From: Streptomyces sp. Go-475
GTDB taxonomy: Bacteria; Actinomycetota; Actinomycetes; Streptomycetales; Streptomycetaceae
DNA length: 64,000 bases
Direction of reading: 5' to 3'
NCBI RefSeq assembly: GCF_003330845.1
Contig: NZ_CP026121.1
Coordinates: 5,437,501-5,501,500, forward strand
The position numbers and the translations under genes are program-made. Shown here one piece after another: positions 47,983 through 54,320 of this stretch. The notes under the pieces were generated by a model. The model did not search any database and was not told where the DNA came from. It saw nothing but the letters and a program-made list of their open reading frames with translations. How positions within the stretch are numbered: position 1 is the first letter of the stretch; every line of letters begins with the position of its first letter.

Positions 47983-48870
47983 ATGGCACTGCTTCTCGCC
48001 CTGCTGATGGGTATCGGCGTCTGGGGCGTCTTCGCCGGCATCCGCATGTACCGCGCCGAGGCCAAACTCCCCGGCGACCTCGCGCTGGCCCTGGAGGTCG
48101 GCGCCACGCGCACGGGCGCGGTCGACTCGCTCATCGACCGCATGGGCATGCGGTACGCCCCCGCGGTGCTGCGCCTGATGGGCCCCAAGCAGGTGGCGAA
48201 GTACCGCCGCAAGATCGATCTGGCGGGCAACCCGGGCGGACTGACCATCGACCGCTATGCGGCGCGGCGGGCGGTGTACGGGGCTCTGGGCGGCGTCGGC
48301 TTCCTGGTGTTCCTGATGAGGGGCCAGCTCCTGGTGGCCCTCCTCCTGCTGGCCTTCGGGGCGTTCTGGACGGAGGTCGGCATCTGGTCCGCGATCCGCA
48401 TCCGCAAGGACGTCATCGAACGGACCCTGCCGGACTTCCTGGACGTCCTGGCCGTCGTGGTGAGCGCGGGCCTCGGCTTCCGCCAGGCACTCGACCGGGT
48501 CGCGTCCAAGTACGAGGGCCCCTGGGCGGACGAACTCCGCATCACCCTGCGCCAGATGGACCTCGGCATGAGCCGCCGCCAGGCCTTCGCGGAACTGCGA
48601 CGGCGCAACGACTCGGAGCAGGTCGCCATGTTCGTGACGGCGTTGCAGCAGGGCGAGGAACTGGGCGCACCGATCGTCGACACGCTGGTGGCCCTCGCCA
48701 AGGACATGCGGCGTACGGACGCCCAGAACGCGCGGCGGAAGGCGGCCCGGGCGGTCCCCAAGGCCACGATGATGATCACGACCTTCATGGTCCCGGCCAC
48801 GATGCTCCTCCTCGGCGCGGGCCTCATCCTCGGCTCGGGAACCGACTTCGGCTCGGTGACGGGGGAGTAG
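47983..48870 (+). CDS. tadC: TadC-like type II secretion F-domain protein
   Basis: The 295-residue protein has the same fold as TadB: an N-terminal helix, two central helices (GALGGVGFLVFLMRG and LVALLLLAFGAFW) and the T2SS-F domain IERTLPDFLDVLAVVVSAGLGF with QVAMFVTALQQGEELGAPIVDTLVALAKDMR. GGAGGCAAC lies in front of ATG 47983. It completes the platform pair. Confidence 0.9.
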   Translation: MALLLALLMGIGVWGVFAGIRMYRAEAKLPGDLALALEVGATRTGAVDSLIDRMGMRYAPAVLRLMGPKQVAKYRRKIDLAGNPGGLTIDRYAARRAVYGALGGVGFLVFLMRGQLLVALLLLAFGAFWTEVGIWSAIRIRKDVIERTLPDFLDVLAVVVSAGLGFRQALDRVASKYEGPWADELRITLRQMDLGMSRRQAFAELRRRNDSEQVAMFVTALQQGEELGAPIVDTLVALAKDMRRTDAQNARRKAARAVPKATMMITTFMVPATMLLLGAGLILGSGTDFGSVTGE

Positions 48871-48883
48871 GGGAGGGGACCGC

Positions 48884-50983
48884 ATGGCGATGACAGGGGA
48901 GCGGAGCGGCCTGCCGGCCCGTCGCCGACGTCGGGGGCAGAAGCCGCCGGTGATCACGACGCCCCCGGCGGGCACGGTGCTGCCGGCACACGCCCGCACG
49001 GGCGCGCCGGACGTCCCGGCGACGTCCGTGACGCCCGCGCTGCCGCCGGGTTGGGAGGCGGCGGGTGCTGAGCCGACCCAGCGGACCGAAGGGGGTGGGG
49101 GCGGGGGCCGGGATGGGTCGGCCCATCGGGCGACCGGGGTGCCCGCGCGGGCGCCGATGCCGGTGGCCGGCGGCAGCGAACTGGTGGGGCGGGGGACAGG
49201 CGCCCGGGCGGGGCGGACACCCGGTGGCCCTGAGGGGCAGGTGTCGGTCGGTCTGGAGGGGCAGGCGTCGGCCGGTCTGGAGGGGCAGGCGTCGGCCGGT
49301 CTGGAGGGGCAGGCGTCGGCCGGTCCGGACGGGCAGGCGGGGCACGGCGGTCGTGGGCGGGAGCCCGGTGCCGGGCCGGAACGGCCTGCGAACGGACGGT
49401 CGGCCGCCGACGGCGCGGTGCCCGCGGTGCCCGCGGTGCCTGCGGTGCCCGCGGTGCCTGCGGTGCCTGCGGTGCCCGCGGTGCCTGCGGTGCCCGCGGT
49501 GCCTGCGGTGCCCGCGGTGCCCGCGGTGCCCGCGGTGCCTGCGGTGCCCGCGGTGCCTGCGGTGCCCGCGGTGCCTGCGGTGCCCGCGGTGCCTGCGGTG
49601 CCTGCGGTGCCTGCGGTGCCCGCACAGGAGCCACCCGCACCCCGCGACGAGAGCCGCACAGGCGATGTGGATGCGGGCGGGAACCCGATCCCGGCCGCAG
49701 CCGAGGCAACCGCCGCCTCCCCCAACCCCGCGATCGACATCCAGGTCAACGCCCTGCAAGCCATGTGCCGGCAGGTCTTCGGCTTCCGCCTGGCCATGAT
49801 CGCCCTCGCCACCCCCACCGCCCTCGTCAACGCCAACCCCGGCCTCCCCACCCGCCTCGTCGGCGCGGCCGTCGTCGTGACCTTCATGACCTCCTACGTC
49901 CTCTTCCGGGACTGGGAACGCTTCGGCCCCCTTCTCCTCCGCCACCCCACCCTCCTCGCCGCGGACACCCTCTTCGGCGCTCTGCTCCTCATCTCCGCGG
50001 GCCCGGACAGCACCCTCGCCTACGTCAGCGTCTGCACCCCCCTCCTGGCCGGCCTGGTCTACGGCTGGCGCGGCGCGGCCGCCTTCGCCTCCCTCCAGGC
50101 GTTGCTGCTCCTCCTCATCCACGCGGCACAGGCGAACCCGAACCCCGGCCTCGCCGAGTCCACCCTCCTGCCCGGCCTCTGCGTCATCGCCGGAGCCGTC
50201 GGCTCCAGCCTGCGCAACCTCATGCTCCGCTTCGGCGCCGCCACCCAGGCCCTCACCACCGTCCAGGCCCGCCTCGCCGTGACCGAAGCGGTCAGCGCCG
50301 AACGCGCCCGCCTGGCCCGCGAGATGCACGACTCGGTCGCCAAGACCCTGCACGGCGTGGCCCTGGCCGCGGACGGCCTGGCGGGTTCGGCCGGCACCGA
50401 CCGCATGGACCCGGCCCTGATCAGAGAGCAGGCCGCCCTGGTCGCCCGATCAGCCCGCCGGGCCGCAGCGGAGTCCCGCGAACTCCTGGCCGACCTGCGC
50501 CGCGAGTCGGACCCCGCTCAAGCCACCGACGTCCTGGCGGAACTGGCGGCCCGCACCCGCGACTTCAGTGCCCGCACCGGCCTCCCCGCGGTGTACCGCC
50601 ACACCGGCGACCACTCCGTGCCGCCCCTCCCGCCCGCTGTGGCCCGCCAACTCCTGACCATCGCCGCGGAAGCCATGGAGAACGCCCACCGCCACGCCCA
50701 CCCCAGCCGCGTCGACGTCCTGGCGGGCGTCCACGGCGACCTGCTCCGCGTCAGCGTCGTCGACGACGGACGCGGCCTCCCCCCGGGCACCACCCTCGAA
50801 CAGCTCCGCCGAACGGGCCACTTCGGCCTCGTCGGCATGGTGGAACGCGCGGCCTCGGTGGGGGCCCGGATCCGCATAGGCCGCGGCGACCACCCCAAGG
50901 GCACGGAGGTCCGCCTGGAACTCCCTCTCGCGGCCCTGACCACACCCACCGCATGCCCCCCACGACCCGAGAGGAGGCCCTGA
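48884..50983 (+). CDS. NarL-type sensor histidine kinase with tandem AVP repeat
   Basis: The 699-residue kinase has a disordered N-terminal part (~1-265) containing about four 8-residue GLEGQASA-type repeats (from residue 123) and 23 exact AVP triplets (residues 178-246). Five to six helices follow (~300-460), then a HisKA_3 dimerisation domain (ERARLAREMHDSVAKTLHG, His482) and a HATPase_c with VVDDGRGLPPG. It should sense through its membrane part and phosphorylate the coupled response regulator (TGATG overlap). Lying between tadC and the pilin gene, the pair probably controls the pilus. The repeat tract is unusual for a kinase. Confidence 0.88.
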   Translation: MAMTGERSGLPARRRRRGQKPPVITTPPAGTVLPAHARTGAPDVPATSVTPALPPGWEAAGAEPTQRTEGGGGGGRDGSAHRATGVPARAPMPVAGGSELVGRGTGARAGRTPGGPEGQVSVGLEGQASAGLEGQASAGLEGQASAGPDGQAGHGGRGREPGAGPERPANGRSAADGAVPAVPAVPAVPAVPAVPAVPAVPAVPAVPAVPAVPAVPAVPAVPAVPAVPAVPAVPAVPAVPAVPAVPAQEPPAPRDESRTGDVDAGGNPIPAAAEATAASPNPAIDIQVNALQAMCRQVFGFRLAMIALATPTALVNANPGLPTRLVGAAVVVTFMTSYVLFRDWERFGPLLLRHPTLLAADTLFGALLLISAGPDSTLAYVSVCTPLLAGLVYGWRGAAAFASLQALLLLLIHAAQANPNPGLAESTLLPGLCVIAGAVGSSLRNLMLRFGAATQALTTVQARLAVTEAVSAERARLAREMHDSVAKTLHGVALAADGLAGSAGTDRMDPALIREQAALVARSARRAAAESRELLADLRRESDPAQATDVLAELAARTRDFSARTGLPAVYRHTGDHSVPPLPPAVARQLLTIAAEAMENAHRHAHPSRVDVLAGVHGDLLRVSVVDDGRGLPPGTTLEQLRRTGHFGLVGMVERAASVGARIRIGRGDHPKGTEVRLELPLAALTTPTACPPRPERRP
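49250..49345 (+). repeat. 24-bp coding tandem repeat (GLEGQASA type)
   Basis: Three exact 24-bp units start at 49250, 49274 and 49298, followed by a diverged fourth at 49322 (GPDGQAGH). The period keeps the reading frame in the histidine-kinase N-terminus. Confidence 0.85.
49415..49621 (+). repeat. 23-copy 9-bp tandem repeat coding for (Ala-Val-Pro)n
   Basis: GCGGTGCCC or GCGGTGCCT repeats 23 times without interruption, in frame, encoding 23 AVP units in the histidine kinase. Only the third base of the Pro codon varies (C or T). The alternating C/T pattern suggests growth by duplication of multi-unit blocks. Confidence 0.95.
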
Positions 50984-51951
50984 TGCCGGAGCCCACTCCG
51001 CCCCAGCCCGGGGCACCCCAGCAGCCGCTGCCCCATCAGCCGCCGCCCCAGCACCCGTTCGCCGCACCGCCGACGCAGCGCCTCAGGATCGTCGTGGCGG
51101 ACGACAACCCCGTGGTCCGGGCCGGCCTCACCGCCCTGCTCTCCGGCCGCGCGGACATCGAGGTCGTGGCGGCGGCGGCGGACGGCCGCCAGGCCTGCGA
51201 GGCAGCCCGGCAGCACCGCCCCGACGTCGTCCTCCTCGACGTGCGCATGCCCGGCGTGGACGGAATCTCGGCCCTCCCGTACCTGGTGCGGATCGCGTCG
51301 GTCGTGATGCTGACGTACAGCAGGGAGTCGGAGATCGTCCAGGAGGCCCTGCGCCGGGGAGCGGGCGGCTACCTGGTCCACGGCGAGTTCACGGCCGACC
51401 AACTGGTGCAGGCCGTACGGGACATCAAGGAGGGCCGGGCCCACTTCACGCCCACGGCGGCGAACGCCCTCCTGACCCAGCTCCGCAGCCACCAGGCTCC
51501 GCCGACCCAGACCCTCCCCGACGGCCTCGGCCAGTCAACGAGTGCGACTGCATACGGAATTTCCGCCTCCGCGCAACCGTATATTGAACCCCCGAATATC
51601 GCCCAACCAGCACCAATGCACGTCTCGCACACGCCGCCCTCCGTCATTTCTCCAGAAAACCTTTCGCAAGTGCAACCGTCTATGGGACAGTCTTCGTCTG
51701 GGTGGACGAGTGGCCGTCCGGCCGCTCCCGACAGGTCGCGGTTCCAACTGAGCACGAGGGAGGCGGAGATCATGGACCTCATCGCATCCGGCATGAACAA
51801 CCAGCAGATCGCCGCCACGTGCTTCATCAGCGAGAAGACGGTCAAGAACCACATCAACCGCATCTTCGCCAAGCTCCACAGCACCAGCCGCTCCGAGGCC
51901 GCCGCGAAATGGATCGGCACGGCACCGGACTCACACCGAGGACTGGGGTGA
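50983..51951 (+). CDS. LuxR/NarL-type response regulator
   Basis: The 322-residue protein has a Pro-rich leader (~1-32), a receiver domain (RIVVADDNPVVRAGL, phosphoacceptor Asp86 in VVLLDVRMPGVDG), a long linker (~180-250) and a C-terminal LuxR helix-turn-helix (LSTREAEIMDLIASGMNNQQ, TVKNHINRIFAKLHSTSR). Its start overlaps the kinase stop (TGATG), so it is the kinase's partner. The linker is coded by DNA clearly poorer in GC (51536-51712) than either side. Likely targets are the pilin and toxin promoters downstream. Confidence 0.9.
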   Translation: MPEPTPPQPGAPQQPLPHQPPPQHPFAAPPTQRLRIVVADDNPVVRAGLTALLSGRADIEVVAAAADGRQACEAARQHRPDVVLLDVRMPGVDGISALPYLVRIASVVMLTYSRESEIVQEALRRGAGGYLVHGEFTADQLVQAVRDIKEGRAHFTPTAANALLTQLRSHQAPPTQTLPDGLGQSTSATAYGISASAQPYIEPPNIAQPAPMHVSHTPPSVISPENLSQVQPSMGQSSSGWTSGRPAAPDRSRFQLSTREAEIMDLIASGMNNQQIAATCFISEKTVKNHINRIFAKLHSTSRSEAAAKWIGTAPDSHRGLG

Positions 51952-52096
51952 CCTTCGGTGACGATCTGGGGGGACAGCCGGTCGGGCCCGTGCGATTGGG
52001 CCCGGAATTGGGCCCAGGGGCCCTCTGGCGGACAGCCCGTTCCGCCGTACGTTCCTCGTGTCGAAAGCGCCACAGCCGCAACCGGAGGGGAACACC

Positions 52097-52333
52097 ATGA
52101 GCGACCTGATGCTGAAGACCGCCGTCGCGACCAAGGTCCGCGTGAACGGCTGGAAGAACACGACGACCGAGGCGATGAAACGCCGCGCCGACGACAAGGG
52201 GCAGACGGCGGTCGAGTATCTGGGCATCATCGCGGTGGTGGTGGCGATTGTGCTGGCGATCACGGGGACGGACATCGGGCAGTCGATCTACAACGCGATT
52301 ACCGACAAGATCACCGAGGTCACCGGCGGGTGA
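52097..52333 (+). CDS. flp: Flp/Fap-type pilin
   Basis: The 78-residue prepilin has a positively charged leader to Gly (MKRRADDKG), then the class III cleavage/E5 region QTAVEYLGIIAVVVAIVLAI and a short hydrophilic tail TGTDIGQSIYNAITDKI. This is a Flp major pilin. ATG 52097 has GGAGGGG 6 nt before it. It overlaps the following TadG-like gene by one base of stop/start (TGATG). The same motif appears inside the 878-residue protein at 54321. Confidence 0.93.
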   Translation: MSDLMLKTAVATKVRVNGWKNTTTEAMKRRADDKGQTAVEYLGIIAVVVAIVLAITGTDIGQSIYNAITDKITEVTGG

Positions 52334-52926
52334 TGCAGCCCCGCAGGTGCGGCGACGCAGGGCAGGCCTTCCCCATCTACATCACGGTGGTGGGGGGTCT
52401 GCTCTTTCTCGCGCTCGCGTACTTCGCGGTCGGCCAGGCCGCGGCGAATCGGAACGGCGCCCAGACGGCCGCGGATGCGGCGGCGCTCGCGGCGGCCCAG
52501 GAGACCAGGGACCAGCTCGCGGGCCAGTGGGTGGAGAACGTGCTCGATCCGAGCAAGTGGCAGGACATCTTCGACGGTGACACCAGCGCCGGGCTGAATG
52601 ACTGCTGGCGGGCCTACCAACTCGCGGAACAGAACAACGCCGGCGTGGACGACTGCGCCCCGGGTCTCCTGGCCTACACGGTCAGTGTCGAAACGACCAA
52701 GCCCGTCGGCGACTCCATTGTCCCCGGCACGCAGACCAAGCACTCGACGGCACAGGCAATGGCCGTGATCGAGCCGCTCTGCACGTTCAAGCTCCCTGCC
52801 GAGGATGCCGGGGACGACGTGCTGCCGCAGCTCGACTGCAAGGACAAAGACTGGGACCTGGACCCGGACGATCTCAAGGTTCTTCCGAAGCCCGAGGACC
52901 TCTTCGATGTCCACCTGGCCGACTGA
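52333..52926 (+). CDS. TadG-like pilus assembly protein (Flp locus pseudopilin)
   Basis: The 197-residue protein has CGDAGQAFPIYITVVGGLLFLALAYFAVGQAA, a TadG/TadE-like N-terminal helix, then ANRNGAQTAADAAALAAAQE, the classic 'Tad-like Flp pilus assembly' segment. A Cys-containing extracellular domain with CWRAYQLAEQ and KPVGDSIVPGTQTKH follows. Start ATG overlaps the pilin stop. Likely a minor pilin or tip component. Confidence 0.85.
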   Translation: MQPRRCGDAGQAFPIYITVVGGLLFLALAYFAVGQAAANRNGAQTAADAAALAAAQETRDQLAGQWVENVLDPSKWQDIFDGDTSAGLNDCWRAYQLAEQNNAGVDDCAPGLLAYTVSVETTKPVGDSIVPGTQTKHSTAQAMAVIEPLCTFKLPAEDAGDDVLPQLDCKDKDWDLDPDDLKVLPKPEDLFDVHLAD

Positions 52927-52960
52927 CAAGCGAACGACGAGTGATGAGGGAAGCAGAGAC

Positions 52961-53542
52961 ATGAGCATTCGGTTCACTACGAAGGCCCGCAGGGGGGTGG
53001 CCGCAGTTACCCTTGCGGCCGGTCTGGCTCTCGGCGTGGCCGGTTGCGGAGGAGGCGGAGACGGCGACAAGAAGCCTGAGGCGTCGGCTTCCGCTTCCAA
53101 GGACGGTGGGTCAGACCCGAGTGCACAGGAGCGGCAGGAAAAAGAGCCCTTGGCAGAGTTGAAGGGCCCTGACGGTCTATTGCTCCAGCTCACCTCTGCG
53201 GAGCGCGATTCCGGGGGATTCGTCACCGTCAACGGCAGTATGAAGAACGACGGCGGCAAGACGATCAATGTCCCCGCCCAACTGGGCGGCAACGAGACCG
53301 AGATCATCAGGAATGGCAGGTCGCTCGGCGGAGCCACCTTGGTGGACTCGAAGGGGAAGAAGCGCTATTACGTCCTGCGTGACACGGACGGTCGTCCGCT
53401 CACCACGACCAGCTTCCCGGCTCTGAAGTCGGGCGAGATGTTGCCCGTGTTCATGCAGTTCCCGGCACCGCCGGCCAGCACCACTGAGGTGACCTTCCAA
53501 CTGCCTATGTTCCCGACAGCGACCATCAAGATCTCTGGGTGA
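52961..53542 (+). CDS. Putative lipoprotein of the Tad locus
   Basis: The 193-residue protein has a lipoprotein signal: LAAGLALGVAGCGGGGDGDKK, with the lipobox LGVAGC and Cys-Gly-Gly-Gly after cleavage. A charged low-complexity stretch leads into a beta-rich domain (LLLQLTSAERDSGGFVTVNGSM, TEIIRNGRSLGG, YYVLRDTDGRPLTTTSFPALKSGEMLPVFMQF). No family is recognised, but similar small lipoproteins accompany actinobacterial Tad/OmpA genes. It is 7 nt before the OmpA-domain gene. Confidence 0.8.
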   Translation: MSIRFTTKARRGVAAVTLAAGLALGVAGCGGGGDGDKKPEASASASKDGGSDPSAQERQEKEPLAELKGPDGLLLQLTSAERDSGGFVTVNGSMKNDGGKTINVPAQLGGNETEIIRNGRSLGGATLVDSKGKKRYYVLRDTDGRPLTTTSFPALKSGEMLPVFMQFPAPPASTTEVTFQLPMFPTATIKISG

Positions 53543-53549
53543 GGCCGCC

Positions 53550-54200
53550 ATGACCATCACCCGGCACCCAACGCGAACGGCGCCGCGCCTCACTCTGACT
53601 CTCGCGGCGGCCACGCTCATGGTCGCTATGAACGTCTACGGCATGACGCCAGCCCAAGCCGACGACGGCCCCAGCGTCCCCCCGGGCACCGAAGCTTCGG
53701 CCCCCGCCCCGGAAAAAGTCGACCCCAACGACCCCGACCTCAAACTCCCCGAAGGCGCCACGCTAGCCACCCCCAAAGTCCTCGACATCAAACAGGTCGT
53801 CGAAGACCAAAGCGGTGACGAACGACGCGAAGACACCAACGCCGACGTCAAGTTCGCCCTCCAGGCCGAGGTCCTCTTCGGCAAGGACAGCGCGAAACTC
53901 AGCGCCGAGGCGAAGGCCCGTATCTCCGCGATCGCCGAGGAGATCAAGACGCAGAACGCGACGAAGATCCGAGTCTTCGGCTTCACGGACAACCTCGGTT
54001 CCTCCGCCCACGGCGACGTCCTGTCCAAGCAACGCGCCGACGCCGTGCAGAACGTCCTGGACCAGGAACTGAACGACTCCAACGTCACCTACGAGGTCCG
54101 CGGCTACGGCGAGCAGTACCCGATCGCCGACAACTCCACGGAATCCGGCCGCAAGAAGAACCGCCGCGTCGAGGTCTCCTTCCCGCGCACGGAGAGTTGA
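53550..54200 (+). CDS. OmpA/MotB-domain secreted protein
   Basis: The 216-residue protein has a signal peptide (LTLAAATLMVAMNVYGMTPAQA, cleavage near AQA) and a Pro-rich spacer. Its OmpA_C domain carries QAEVLFGKDSAKLSAEAKARISAI, KIRVFGFTDNLGSSAHGDVLSKQRADAVQNVL and VEVSFPRT. OmpA_C domains bind peptidoglycan. It may anchor the pilus or lipoprotein to the wall of this monoderm. The gene follows the lipoprotein closely and is the last conventional gene of the pilus series. Confidence 0.88.
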   Translation: MTITRHPTRTAPRLTLTLAAATLMVAMNVYGMTPAQADDGPSVPPGTEASAPAPEKVDPNDPDLKLPEGATLATPKVLDIKQVVEDQSGDERREDTNADVKFALQAEVLFGKDSAKLSAEAKARISAIAEEIKTQNATKIRVFGFTDNLGSSAHGDVLSKQRADAVQNVLDQELNDSNVTYEVRGYGEQYPIADNSTESGRKKNRRVEVSFPRTES

Positions 54201-54320
54201 GCCACCGGGAGTGGGTCCAGGGTTGGGGCCACGGACCCATGCGTGAGTGATCGACCTTTCTTAACCTCGGCTCGGTCTCCGTCTTGAACGGCCGTTTATC
54301 GCGCTGAGCTGAGGTCACGC

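Noticed and set aside
49415..49621. Possible CRISPR array
   Set aside because: The units are 9 bp with no spacers and are in frame in a kinase gene. The 61431-61634 arrays also lack spacers and no cas genes are present.
47914..49887. A 657-codon minus-strand frame with a repetitive Gly-Thr-Ala tract
   Set aside because: The repeats are only the complement of the AVP array and of tad gene codons; no protein family features or ribosome site.
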